A stretch of DNA of 64,000 bases. Origin: Flavobacteriia bacterium. Lineage in GTDB: Bacteria; Bacteroidota; Bacteroidia; Flavobacteriales_D; Crocinitomicaceae. The stretch spans positions 1-64,000 of the forward strand of contig CANFUT010000007.1 in assembly GCA_947450325.1 (NCBI GenBank), read 5' to 3'. Both the position numbers and the translations under genes were made by a program. Below, one piece after another: positions 45,282 through 53,831 of this stretch (within the stretch, counting starts at the first letter, position 1; the number at the start of each line of letters is the position of its first letter). The notes beneath the pieces were generated by a model that was not told the origin of the DNA, made no database searches, and was given only the letters and a program-made list of their open reading frames with translations.

Positions 45282-46406
45282 ATGCAATCAAGTGAACTGA
45301 TAAATAAATACCTCTCTGGATTTTTAATTTTTGTGATAGCCGCGTTTTTAGTTTTTGGCTTGTCTGAGTTTTTGAGTTCTTTTTTGGGTGCGATTATTTT
45401 CTATATTCTTTTTAGAAAATTCATGGCTTTTTTGGTTTTTCAAAAGAAATTTAAAAAGTCATTTGCAGCCATCATTATCATCATCATTTCATTTCTAATT
45501 GTTGTATTGCCTGTTGGAGTGCTCATTACAATGATTTTAGGTAAAGTTTCTAATTTGACTGCCAATACAGATTTAATCAAGGATTATGTCAGTGTTTTTT
45601 CTCAGAAATTAGAGCAGTTTCACATTCACGTTTCGTCTCAAAATCTGGTTTCTAACATCACCAAATTCGTTTCTCAGCATGCGGGTGATTTTTTGAGTTC
45701 CTCTCTCAGTGTCGCGGCTAGTTTATTGATGATGTATTTTCTATTGTATTTCTTGCTGGTCAATGTAAAAAAGCTTGAAATGAAGTTGAATTATTATTTG
45801 CCATTCGATGACGACAAAATCAGTTTGTTTGGAAAAGAATTGGTCGATCAAACATACGGAAATGCGATTGGTGTGCCCGCAGTTGCAGCGGCGCAAGGAA
45901 TTGCGGCTTACATTGCTTTTTTAATTGCAGGAATTCCAGATGCAGGAATTTATGCGATTTTGACGGGATTTGCGTCCATCATTCCTTTGGTAGGAACAGC
46001 AGTCATTTGGATTCCGGTGGCGATTTATTTGTTTGCCATCAACCACAATTGGCAAGGAATTTTTGTCATTGTTTTTTGTCTTTTGGTTTTAACTAATTTG
46101 GATAATCTGGTGCGCATGTACGTTTCGAAGAAAATTGGGGATGTTCATCCGATTACAACCGTATTAGGCGTGATTTTCGGTCTCAAATTTTTCGGTTTAC
46201 CAGGATTGGTTTTTGGACCTCTGTTGATTTCTTATTTTATTTTGCTGATTAAATTGTACCACGAAAATTACAAAACCAAAACACTTGCAGAAATTGAAGA
46301 AACGGAGGAAAACGATAAAAATGCCATGATGCAATTGTTGAATAAGATTTTCTTCTTTACTGACAATTTCAACAAGCCAACTTCCAAAGGAGATAAACCG
46401 GCTTAA
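45282..46406 (+). CDS. AI-2E family transporter (PerM/TqsA-like)
   Basis: The 374-residue protein has about eight transmembrane segments and the family blocks LMMYFLLYFLLVN, GNAIGVPAVAAAQGIAAYIAFLIAGIPDAG, LTGFASIIPLVGTAVIWIPVAIYLF and DNLVRMYVSKKIGDVHPITTVLGVIFGLKFFGLPGLVFGPL. The family includes signal exporters and sodium/proton antiporters, so the substrate is open. Its last 4 bases overlap the 3' end of the convergent radical SAM gene. Confidence 0.88.
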   Translation: MQSSELINKYLSGFLIFVIAAFLVFGLSEFLSSFLGAIIFYILFRKFMAFLVFQKKFKKSFAAIIIIIISFLIVVLPVGVLITMILGKVSNLTANTDLIKDYVSVFSQKLEQFHIHVSSQNLVSNITKFVSQHAGDFLSSSLSVAASLLMMYFLLYFLLVNVKKLEMKLNYYLPFDDDKISLFGKELVDQTYGNAIGVPAVAAAQGIAAYIAFLIAGIPDAGIYAILTGFASIIPLVGTAVIWIPVAIYLFAINHNWQGIFVIVFCLLVLTNLDNLVRMYVSKKIGDVHPITTVLGVIFGLKFFGLPGLVFGPLLISYFILLIKLYHENYKTKTLAEIEETEENDKNAMMQLLNKIFFFTDNFNKPTSKGDKPA

Positions 46407-47422
46407 ACCCAAACTTTGGTTCCTTCAGAGCAATTCTGACAAATATCGATTTGATTTCTTTTGGTCAATACTGCCAATCTGAAATCGTTGTATTTTTTGG
46501 ATTTCCAAAGTAGATCAAAATTTTCTGTCACGGCTGAGCCCAACACGTGTTTCGCGTCTTTATCGAAACAACAAGGCACCACTTGTGCGTCCCAAGTCAA
46601 TACACACGATGACCACATGCGCCAGCAATGATTTCCTGTTTTGTATTTCAAGCGATACGTTCCGTCTTTTTGGCGTTTGTAGCGTGCATATTTTTCATTT
46701 TCAGGAATCAATTCGTGGCCGTTTTGGTAATCGTACACTTGCGCAGATTTCAGTCGCACTTCATCTATTTCCAACGTTTTCGCCAAATCAAAAACGCCAT
46801 CAATTTCGTGTTCATTCGGTTTCACGACCAAGAATTGAAAAATCAAATGTGGAGTTGCTGAATTTGCTGCTTTTTTGGCTTCGACCAATAATTTGGCACC
46901 TTCAATCACTTTGCTCAACGTGCCGTGAACACGGTAGCTTTCATACGTTTTTTGCGTCAAACCATCAATGGAAATAATCAATCGATCCAAACCAGAAGCT
47001 ACAATCTCCGTTGCCTTTTGTGGAGTAATGAAATGCGCGTTGGTGGAAGTAGCAGTATAAATTTGTTGTTTCTTCGCATCTTTGATCAAGTCTAAAAACT
47101 GCGGATGCAAAAATGGTTCGCCTTGAAAATAGTAATTGATGTAAAAAAGCTGTTTTCCCAATTGGTGAATCAATTGTCGGTTGAGTTCCAAGTCTAATTT
47201 TCCAGTGGGTCGCGTGAAATTTTTCAACCCACTCGGACATTCAGAACAGCCCAAATTGCAAGCGGTCGTTGGTTCGATACTCACTGTAAACGGTTTTCCC
47301 CAAACGACGCTGCGTTTTAAAATACGCGAAATGTGGTAGGAAAAACGCAACAATACCAAATTCGCCAAACGGGCAAACGTAAGGTGACGCAAAATTTGAA
47401 AATTGTCTTTGAAAGTCGCCAT
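46403..47422 (-). CDS. Radical SAM/SPASM domain protein
   Basis: The 339-residue protein has the radical SAM cluster motif TACNLGCSECPSG (C55, C59, C62), followed by the TIM-barrel blocks YYFQGEPFLHPQF and LDRLIISIDGLTQKTYESYR, and a SPASM tail with many Cys (HCWRMWSSCVLTWDAQVVPCCFDKDA, ICQNCSEG). It should bind one or two extra iron-sulfur clusters and modify an unknown substrate. The first Met at 47542 would overlap the start of the divergent gene; MATFKDNFQILRHLTF at 47422 fits the family start better. No precursor peptide gene was found beside it. Confidence 0.85.
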   Translation of the reverse strand: MATFKDNFQILRHLTFARLANLVLLRFSYHISRILKRSVVWGKPFTVSIEPTTACNLGCSECPSGLKNFTRPTGKLDLELNRQLIHQLGKQLFYINYYFQGEPFLHPQFLDLIKDAKKQQIYTATSTNAHFITPQKATEIVASGLDRLIISIDGLTQKTYESYRVHGTLSKVIEGAKLLVEAKKAANSATPHLIFQFLVVKPNEHEIDGVFDLAKTLEIDEVRLKSAQVYDYQNGHELIPENEKYARYKRQKDGTYRLKYKTGNHCWRMWSSCVLTWDAQVVPCCFDKDAKHVLGSAVTENFDLLWKSKKYNDFRLAVLTKRNQIDICQNCSEGTKVWV

Positions 47423-47540
47423 GAATTGGGATAAAGGTACGAGAAAAAGTAATTGATTGAAAATCGTTGTGCTCCTTGAAAGTTTTTGAATTGGGATTTG
47501 CACCTCATTTTTCCTTACATTTGAATCTAAATCAAAATTC

Positions 47541-47930
47541 ATGGTGCGTCAATTTGCTTTTATTTTAGTTTGTTTGTTTTTGCATTCGAGTGTTTCAGCG
47601 CAGGTTAAGAAATCTTATTTTGGGAAATATGTCGGAACAATCGCGGCTTACGAAATGAGTGCCGGTGCTAGTGAGCGAATCCAAATCAGTATTGCAGCAA
47701 TTGAAATTCAATTGTCAGCCAAAGAAATCGTCGTAGTAATTGGCACCAAAACCAACAAAGGAACTTGGACTTTAGTTTCAGAAAATAAAACCAACTTCGT
47801 CATCGAGGGAAAAATGGACAACACGGCTGCTACAGAACGCATTTTAATTTACAAGAAAGGAAAGAAAATCGTCAGAGAAGGCATTCGTCCCCAACCGGAT
47901 GTGATGTTGAAGAAGAAGAGGAAATCTTAG
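47541..47930 (+). CDS. Small secreted basic protein of unknown function
   Basis: The 129-residue protein has a signal peptide (about 1-21, ending SVSAQ). The mature part is beta-rich with a KGTWTLVSENKTNFVIEGKMD pattern and a lysine-rich C-terminus (MLKKKRKS). I do not recognise the family. It is divergent from the radical SAM gene and precedes a 500-bp repeat region. Confidence 0.6.
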   Translation: MVRQFAFILVCLFLHSSVSAQVKKSYFGKYVGTIAAYEMSAGASERIQISIAAIEIQLSAKEIVVVIGTKTNKGTWTLVSENKTNFVIEGKMDNTAATERILIYKKGKKIVREGIRPQPDVMLKKKRKS

Positions 47931-47932
47931 AG

Positions 47933-48431
47933 TGTTGGATTATTGGATTATTGGATTGTTGGATTGTTTGAAAGCGCGGACAGCACTTTTCTGAAAATTC
48001 AACATTCTCACACTTCGATTATTAAGCTTGAGCTAAACGATTGTTAAAGGAATGGTAATTTCGTCCAACAATCCAAAGATCTATTGATCGAATAATCCAG
48101 CACAATCCGTGCATCCGTATCTATTTTAGATTGTTAGATTTTTGGATTTTTAGATTATTAGAAAGTGCGGACAATACTTTTCTGAAAATACAAAATTCTC
48201 ACACATCGATTATTAGTTTGAAGTATACTATTGTTGTAGGAATGATAATTTCGTCCAATAATCCAAAGATCGAATGATCCAATAATCCAATAAAAAATCC
48301 GTGTATCCGTGGCTATTTAAGATTGTTAGATTTTTGGATTTTTAGATTGTTAGAATGCGTGATTGACGATTATTTTTAGACTAATTAATTCAATCCAATA
48401 ATCCAAAAATCGAATGATCTAATAATCCAAT
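47933..48431. repeat. Three tandem units of about 195 bp with octad-word inverted arms
   Basis: This fills the 500-bp gap between convergent genes. Two full units and a truncated third are spaced 197 and about 192 bp apart (matching points at 47964, 48161 and 48353). Each unit has a left arm of 8-nt words (GGATTATT, GGATTGTT, AGATTTTT, AGATTGTT), a middle with GCGGACA and TTCTGAAAAT, and a right arm of complementary words (AATAATCC, AAAGATCG, AATGATCC). The arms of a unit can pair. No coding frame is supported here. Confidence 0.8.
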
Positions 48432-48432
48432 C

Positions 48433-49887
48433 TCAAAACAAAATCCCCGCAATCGTTGCAGAAAGATACGACGCAAGTGTACCAGCCAACAATGCGCGCA
48501 TTCCTAGTTTCGCTAGATCTGCTCGTCTTTCAGGAGCCAATGCACCAATTCCACCGATTTGCATACCAACACTGCTGAAATTTGCAAAACCACAAATCGC
48601 GATACTTGCAATTAAATTTGCTTTTTCACTGTAAATTGGAATGGCATCGCTTGTCAAATTTTTGAAAGCTACGAATTCATTGATCGTCAATTTTTGTCCT
48701 AAAAGCGTTGCTACATTGTTCACGTCTTGTGCAGGAACACCCATACTCCAAGCCATTGGATAGAAAATTTTGGCAAAAATCACGTCCAAGGTCAATCCTG
48801 GATTGATTAATCCAAACATCCAATTGATCATGGCAATCAAAGCTAAGAAACCAATCAACATGGCGATTACATTCATTGAAATTTTGAAACCGTCTGTAGC
48901 GCCGTGACTAATGGCATCAATTAAGTTTACATGTTCTTTTTTGACTTCCAGTTTCACCGTTCCCATGGTTTGAGATTCTTCCGTTTCAGGATAAATGATT
49001 TTGGAAATAATCAAAGCGCCAGGAGCAGCCATCAAACTTGCGGCAATTAAATATTCTGCCGGAGCGCCCATCGTGGTATAAACTACTAAAATCCCTCCTG
49101 CAATACAAGCCAAACTTCCACTCATGGAAGCTAGTAACTCACTTTTGGTCATGCCTTTCAGGTAAGGACGAATCATTACTTGCGCTTCAACTTGACCAAC
49201 GAATGCACTTGCAACGTTACTCAATGCTTCTGCACCACTCACACGCATGATTGTATTCATTGCCTTGGCAATTAGTGATACAATGCGTTGCATGAAACCA
49301 ATGTGATACAAAATGGCAACTAGAATACATACCAAAATGATTGTTGCAGTGATATTAAATGCGAAAACGAAGCCGCTTCTTGCAAAATCACTTTGAATTT
49401 TTGGTACGCCTTGAACAAAATAAATTGGAATTTTTCCATTCGCTTTGTGCGTCTTTTCGTCAAACGTGACTAATTGGTAATTGTAATGAATTTTGGGTGA
49501 ATCTGCTTTGTAAACCAAAGGCGTTAATTTGTCATCTTTTGGTCCACCATAAATCGCTGAAAGGTGAATTGTTTTTCTTCCATCTTCAGCAACGATTGTG
49601 TCAGATTTTAAAATTCTAGCATTGTAAACTTCATTTTCAGTTGAAATTCCGCTGTAAACAAATGCAGCTCCTGTTCTAGCGAACTCTTCAATGTGTTGCA
49701 TTCCCTTTCCCAAAGTCTGGAAGAAACTTTTTACAGGAGGAACTTTGAGAACTAAAACAGCGATTAAGATTTGTAGAGCAAGACCACTGAAAACCAATCT
49801 TAGATTAATCCTTTTTCTGTTGTTTGAAACCAAAAATGCAATCCCAAGGATTACAAAAATTCCAATTATACCTGTAAAACGATCCAT
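48433..49887 (-). CDS. Concentrative nucleoside transporter (NupC/CNT family)
   Basis: The 484-residue protein has an N-terminal membrane helix and LNRLVFSGLALQ-type start, the CNT core with NVASAFVGQVEAQVMIRPYLKGMTKSELLASMSGSLACIAGGILVVY (about 222-268), DGFKISMNVIAMLIGFLALIAMINW and GFANFSSVGMQIGGIGALAPERR near the C-terminus. It should import nucleosides with Na+ or H+. About 80 soluble residues (about 65-145, with RKTIHLSAIYGGPKDDK) lie between the first two helices and are not usual in CNTs that I know. It begins 27 bp downstream of the DUF151 gene and may share its mRNA. Confidence 0.88.
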   Translation of the reverse strand: MDRFTGIIGIFVILGIAFLVSNNRKRINLRLVFSGLALQILIAVLVLKVPPVKSFFQTLGKGMQHIEEFARTGAAFVYSGISTENEVYNARILKSDTIVAEDGRKTIHLSAIYGGPKDDKLTPLVYKADSPKIHYNYQLVTFDEKTHKANGKIPIYFVQGVPKIQSDFARSGFVFAFNITATIILVCILVAILYHIGFMQRIVSLIAKAMNTIMRVSGAEALSNVASAFVGQVEAQVMIRPYLKGMTKSELLASMSGSLACIAGGILVVYTTMGAPAEYLIAASLMAAPGALIISKIIYPETEESQTMGTVKLEVKKEHVNLIDAISHGATDGFKISMNVIAMLIGFLALIAMINWMFGLINPGLTLDVIFAKIFYPMAWSMGVPAQDVNNVATLLGQKLTINEFVAFKNLTSDAIPIYSEKANLIASIAICGFANFSSVGMQIGGIGALAPERRADLAKLGMRALLAGTLASYLSATIAGILF

Positions 49888-49913
49888 AGAATATTGATTA
49901 TGTTTTAGTTTGT

Positions 49914-50501
49914 TTAGTTTTCGCTTCTTTTAGAGATCTCATCTCTGATTTTAGAAGCCAATTCATATTCTTCATTTTCGAGTGCGGCGTCGAGTTTTTG
50001 TTGCAATTCGTCAATACTCAAGCTGTTCAATGAATTTTCTGCTGGCTTTTTTTCGATTTCATCTTCAAAGTCAGAAGCAAAATCACTGTTTTCATCTAAT
50101 TCAACTCCTGCACTTGCCAAAATATTTTCATAGGTATAAATTGGACATTTAAATCGAACTCCCAAGGCGATTGCATCTGATGTACGCGCATCTATTTCAC
50201 TCAATTGACCTTCTTTTTCACAAATCAATTTGGCGTAGAAAATACCTTCGTTCAAATTGTAAATGACAATTTCTTTCACTTTGATACCGAAAGAAAGCGC
50301 AAAACTTTTAAATAAATCGTGTGTCAACGGTCGAGTAGGGGTCATTTTTTCTAATTCGATTGCAATTGCTTGCGCTTCGAATCCACCAATAATGATAGGT
50401 AAGCTTCTTTTTCCACCAACTTCAGCCAAAACCAAGGCATATGCCCCTGATTGTGTTTGACTGTAGGATAATCCAACGATTTCGAGTTTTACTTTGTCCA
50501 T
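49914..50501 (-). CDS. Bifunctional nuclease-family (DUF151) protein with C-terminal UvrB/UvrC motif
   Basis: The 195-residue protein starts MDKVKLEIVGLSYSQTQSGAYALVLAEVGGKRSLPIIIGGFEAQAIAIELE, the DUF151 pattern, followed by RPLTHDLFKSFA and RTSDAIALGVRFKCPIYTYENIL. A linker then leads to a helical UVR motif (IDELQQKLDAALENEEYELASKIRDEI, about 158-184). DUF151 proteins have DNase and RNase activity in plants and some bacteria; the UVR helix pair usually mediates protein contacts. ATG 50501 is preferred to one 12 codons upstream. Located after etfA, same strand. Confidence 0.85.
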   Translation of the reverse strand: MDKVKLEIVGLSYSQTQSGAYALVLAEVGGKRSLPIIIGGFEAQAIAIELEKMTPTRPLTHDLFKSFALSFGIKVKEIVIYNLNEGIFYAKLICEKEGQLSEIDARTSDAIALGVRFKCPIYTYENILASAGVELDENSDFASDFEDEIEKKPAENSLNSLSIDELQQKLDAALENEEYELASKIRDEISKRSEN

Positions 50502-50605
50502 GCTTTTAGATGCTGTTTCTGAATAGTTTAGAAACAATTAGGGAAGCAATTGCTGCTTCCCTAATTTCTATATCGATGTAAAAGTAATGATTCTAAGCGA
50601 ACTTA

Positions 50606-51547
50606 CTAATGTGCAGCTTTGAATTTTTTAACAGCTTCGTTTAATTTTGGAATTACATCGAACGCATCTCCAATAATTCCGTAGTCAGCAGCTTTGAAAA
50701 ATGGCGCTTCAGGATCTGTGTTTACAACCACAATCACTTTAGAACCGTTCACACCTGCTAAGTGTTGAATCGCACCAGAAATTCCAACCGCGATGTATAA
50801 ATTTGGACGAATTGCTACTCCTGTTTGACCAACATGCTCATGGTGAGGTCTCCAGCCAATATCAGCTACTGGGCGAGAACAAGCTGTTGCAGCGCCTAAA
50901 CTGTTTGCTAAATCTTCAATCATTCCCCAGTTTTCTGGTCCTTTCAATCCACGTCCAGCAGAAACTACCAATTCAGCTTCTGGCAAAGGAATGTTTCCTT
51001 CAGGAATTTTAGTATCGATAATTTTGATTGCAGCAGCACCAACGTTTCCGTTAAAATCTTCCACTGCACAATCGCTACCGTTTAATTCTGGTTGAATCGA
51101 ATTAGGAAGCAAAGAAATGATTTTAGTAGCTGTTTTCACAGAAACCAAACCGAATGCTTTTCCAGAAAAAACGTTCACTTTGCAAGAGAAACCGTTTGAA
51201 GTGTCAGGCAAAGCAATCGCACCAGAAATCAAACCTGCTTTCAATCTTACAGAAAGTCGAGGAGCGACAGCTTTTGCTACTAAATCGTGAGAAAAAACAA
51301 TAACTTCAGCGCCAGTTACTTCTGCAGCAGCAGCGATAAGTTTTGTAATTTGTTGCGCATCTCCATGATCTAATGATTTGTCAACCATTACTTTTGATGC
51401 ACCATATTCGCCCAATTTGGCTAAATCACTTCCATTTCCAGAAGCAATTACAATCACCTCACCGCCTAATTTTTTAGCGTAAGTTACCGCCTCAAAGGAT
51501 GCCTTAGCATGCGCATGATTGCCGTTTATGTATACTAATGTTTTCAT
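50606..51547 (-). CDS. etfA: Electron transfer flavoprotein subunit alpha
   Basis: The 313-residue protein has the C-terminal FAD-binding block SAGRGLKGPENWGMIEDLANSLGAATACSRPVADIGWRPHHEHVGQTG and PNLYIAVGISGAIQHLAG typical of EtfA. With EtfB it transfers electrons from acyl-CoA dehydrogenases to the quinone pool. It follows etfB after 119 bp that hold an octad/heptad repeat. Confidence 0.95.
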   Translation of the reverse strand: MKTLVYINGNHAHAKASFEAVTYAKKLGGEVIVIASGNGSDLAKLGEYGASKVMVDKSLDHGDAQQITKLIAAAAEVTGAEVIVFSHDLVAKAVAPRLSVRLKAGLISGAIALPDTSNGFSCKVNVFSGKAFGLVSVKTATKIISLLPNSIQPELNGSDCAVEDFNGNVGAAAIKIIDTKIPEGNIPLPEAELVVSAGRGLKGPENWGMIEDLANSLGAATACSRPVADIGWRPHHEHVGQTGVAIRPNLYIAVGISGAIQHLAGVNGSKVIVVVNTDPEAPFFKAADYGIIGDAFDVIPKLNEAVKKFKAAH

Positions 51548-51560
51548 ATTTTTGTATTTT

Positions 51561-51662
51561 TTAGACTTTAAGATATTAAGATGTCAAGATTTTAGGATGT
51601 TAAGACTAAAGAATTTTGTCAAGTCTAACGTCTATTATCTTCTGTCTAATGTCTTTTGTCTA
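51561..51662. repeat. Octad/heptad-word inverted repeat between etfB and etfA
   Basis: The left arm is six consecutive 8-nt words (AGACTTTA, AGATATTA, AGATGTCA, AGATTTTA, GGATGTTA, AGACTAAA). The right arm is six 7-nt words (GTCTAAC, GTCTATT, ATCTTCT, GTCTAAT, GTCTTTT, GTCTATG). The arms are imperfect complements. It lies inside what should be a two-gene operon. Confidence 0.75.
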
Positions 51663-51666
51663 TGAA

Positions 51667-52407
51667 CTAAATAACTTTCGCTTCTGTGTGTAACAAATTA
51701 ACCAATTCATCCATGTTGTTTGGATCAATCATTGTGCACGCTTTTTTCGCATCTGGAAGTGTATAACTTTCATAAACTGTAAAAGCGTCAACTGCAACAG
51801 CAGGAACAATTTGCAAAGGTTTTGTTCTAGCCGCCATGATTCCACGCATGTTTGGGATTCTTTGCTCAGCCATTCCTTTTGCGCAACTAACAACTAATGG
51901 TAAATTAGCTTCAACGATTTGTAAACCACCAACAATTTCTTGTTCTAAACGCAAAGTTGAACCGTTTACATCCAATTTTGTAGCCAAAGAAACGAAAGGA
52001 AGATCTAAATCTTCAGCAATCATTCCCGCAACTTGTGAACCGTTGTAATTGATGGTTTCTTTACCAGTTAAAATAAGATCAAAATTGTTTGCTTTTGCGT
52101 AAGCTGCAATTTGCGCAGCTGCAAAATAGGCATCCGTTGCTTCAGCGTCAATTCTCACTGCATCATCAGCTCCAATAGCCAAAGCTTTGCGAATCACTGC
52201 GTCATCAGCTGCGGTTCCAACCGTGATGATAGTTACATTTCCACCACTTGTTTCTTTAATCTCAAGTGCACGCACCAAAGCATACCACTCATCATAAGGA
52301 TTCACAATGTATTGTACACCATTTTCATCAAATTTAGTGTTGCCATCTGTGAATGCAATTTTTGAAGTCGTGTCTGGTGACTTACTGATACATACTAATA
52401 TCTTCAT
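51667..52407 (-). CDS. etfB: Electron transfer flavoprotein subunit beta
   Basis: The 246-residue protein starts MKILVCISKSPDTTSKI and has NPYDEWYALVRALEIKE, GADDAVRIDAEATDAYFAAAQIAAYAK, LTGKETINYNGSQVAGMIAEDLDLPFVSLATKL and a C-terminal AARTKPLQIV, all typical of EtfB. It pairs with EtfA. A -7 box TAAATTTG lies on the minus strand at 52444-52437. The operator at 52541-52563 is about 100 bp further upstream. Confidence 0.95.
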   Translation of the reverse strand: MKILVCISKSPDTTSKIAFTDGNTKFDENGVQYIVNPYDEWYALVRALEIKETSGGNVTIITVGTAADDAVIRKALAIGADDAVRIDAEATDAYFAAAQIAAYAKANNFDLILTGKETINYNGSQVAGMIAEDLDLPFVSLATKLDVNGSTLRLEQEIVGGLQIVEANLPLVVSCAKGMAEQRIPNMRGIMAARTKPLQIVPAVAVDAFTVYESYTLPDAKKACTMIDPNNMDELVNLLHTEAKVI

Positions 52408-52540
52408 TTTATCAGGATTTTAATCTTAAATCGTTGCAAATTTACTAAACAAAACTGTTTTCTTAATGTTCAAAGGACTCTTTTTTTGAATATTTTATTA
52501 TGCGTGCTTAGGATGTAATGGATTGACTTTGCTTGATATA

Positions 52541-52563
52541 CTTAGTGTATTTATGACACAAAG
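52541..52563. promoter_or_regulatory. Starch-regulon-type operator between etfB and pdhB
   Basis: The half-sites CTTAGTGTA (8 of 9) and GACACAAAG (8 of 9) with a 5-bp spacer make this the best overall match. It lies 131 bp before pdhB and 134 bp before etfB, away from the nearest -7 boxes (TATTTTTG at 52632-52639 for pdhB; TAAATTTG at 52444-52437 for etfB). Which gene it controls cannot be told; pyruvate dehydrogenase fits the pathway. Confidence 0.6.
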
Positions 52564-52631
52564 TTAAAAATCACCAATTATTTAAAACTTTAATGGGTAA
52601 AAATGAAATTCAATTAACTTTTAATTTTGTA

Positions 52632-52639
52632 TTTTTGGC
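52632..52639 (+). promoter_or_regulatory. -7 promoter box for pdhB
   Basis: TATTTTTG matches TAnnTTTG, 54 bp before the start codon. The -33 element is not clear. Confidence 0.5.
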
Positions 52640-52693
52640 ATCCTTATCTTGATAATCGGTAAGTGAAATTAGAATTCAAGAAATTATCTACAT

Positions 52694-53674
52694 ATGAAAA
52701 CAGTACAATTTAGAGAAGCACTTCGTGAAGCAATGTCTGAGGAAATGCGCAGAGATAAAAGTGTATTTCTTTTAGGTGAAGAAGTAGCGGAATATAACGG
52801 TGCTTACAAAGTTTCTCAAGGAATGTTGGATGAATTTGGTCCAAAACGAGTAATTGACACACCGATTGCAGAACTTGGTTTTGCTGGTATTGCGGTAGGA
52901 GCTTCGATGAATGGTTTGCGTCCGATTGTTGAATTTATGACTTGGAACTTTGCGATTTTGGCTGCAGACCAAATCATCAATAGTGCTGCGAAAATGTTGC
53001 AAATGTCTGGTGGTCAATATCACTGTCCAATCGTCTTCAGAGGTGGAAATGGTACAGCTGGTCAATTAGGTGCAACGCACTCTCAAAGTTTCGAAGCGTT
53101 TTATGCGCATGTTCCTGGTTTGAAAGTAATCACACCTTCAAATCCTTACGATGCGAAAGGTTTGTTGAAAGCGGCTATTCGTGACAATGACCCTGTTGTT
53201 TTCTTGGAATCAGAAAAAATGTACGGAGATAAAGGCGAAATTCCAGAAGGAGAATACATCATTCCAATCGGAGTGGCTGATATCAAAAGAGCCGGTACAG
53301 ATGTAACAATTGTTTCTTTCGGAAAAATTTTGAAAGTAGCTTTCGAAGCAGCTGAATTGTTGGAAAAAGAAGGAATTTCTTGTGAAATCATCGATTTAAG
53401 AACTGTTCGTCCTATCGATTACGCTTGTGTAGTTGAATCAGTAAAGAAAACAAATCGTTGTGTAGTATTGGAAGAATCTTGGCCACTAGCTTCTATTTCA
53501 TCTGAAATTTCTTACCACTTGCAACGTTATGCTTTTGACCATTTAGATGCTCCAGTTATGCGTGTAACTCAAACTGATACTCCATTCGCTTTTTCACCAA
53601 CTTTGATAGATGAAGCGTTGCCAAATGTTGCTCGATTAATCAATGCGGTTAAAGCAACTTTATACAGAAATTAA
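52694..53674 (+). CDS. pdhB: Pyruvate dehydrogenase E1 component subunit beta
   Basis: The 326-residue protein has the transketolase-like pyrimidine-binding half: FLLGEEVAEYNGAYKVSQGMLDEFGPKRVIDTPIAELGFAGIAVGASMNGLRPIVEFMTWNF, then GATHSQSFEAFYAHVPGLKVITPSNPYDAKGLLKAAIRDNDPVVFLE, and the C-terminal transketolase domain. It forms the thiamine-diphosphate E1 with an alpha subunit encoded elsewhere and decarboxylates pyruvate. Branched-chain keto-acid dehydrogenase beta is a close alternative, but the GEEVAEYNGAYKVS start favours pyruvate. A terminator follows. Confidence 0.92.
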   Translation: MKTVQFREALREAMSEEMRRDKSVFLLGEEVAEYNGAYKVSQGMLDEFGPKRVIDTPIAELGFAGIAVGASMNGLRPIVEFMTWNFAILAADQIINSAAKMLQMSGGQYHCPIVFRGGNGTAGQLGATHSQSFEAFYAHVPGLKVITPSNPYDAKGLLKAAIRDNDPVVFLESEKMYGDKGEIPEGEYIIPIGVADIKRAGTDVTIVSFGKILKVAFEAAELLEKEGISCEIIDLRTVRPIDYACVVESVKKTNRCVVLEESWPLASISSEISYHLQRYAFDHLDAPVMRVTQTDTPFAFSPTLIDEALPNVARLINAVKATLYRN

Positions 53675-53695
53675 AAAATTCAAATATCGATTTTC

Positions 53696-53731
53696 AAATC
53701 CCAGATTCAACTCGAATTTGGGATTTTTTTT
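53696..53731 (+). terminator. Terminator after pdhB
   Basis: A 13-bp stem AAATCCCAGATTC / GAATTTGGGATTT (one GT pair) with a 5-base loop is followed by a T run. Confidence 0.85.
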
Positions 53732-53795
53732 GCATTCTAATTTTGAAAAATAACTTCAATTAACAATTTGACCTTAAAAAGTCAAAAGGATTGTA

Positions 53796-53827
53796 TTGAA
53801 AGTGCCTGATTCTCTGTTGTATCTTTG
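53796..53827 (+). promoter_or_regulatory. Promoter of the SirB1-like gene
   Basis: TTG at 53796-53798, a 21-bp spacer and TATCTTTG at 53820-53827 fit the Bacteroidota pattern. The predicted start of transcription is at about the ATG at 53832, so the mRNA would be leaderless. Confidence 0.6.
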
Positions 53828-53831
53828 CAAC

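Noticed and set aside
47423-47542. Extra 40 N-terminal residues of the radical SAM protein
   Set aside because: They would overlap the divergent gene start and leave no promoter region; the family starts near MATFKDNF.
47933-48431. Possible CRISPR array
   Set aside because: The repeats are 8-nt words and about 195-bp units with imperfect copies and inverted arms; there are no constant 20-40-bp repeats with unique spacers and no cas genes.
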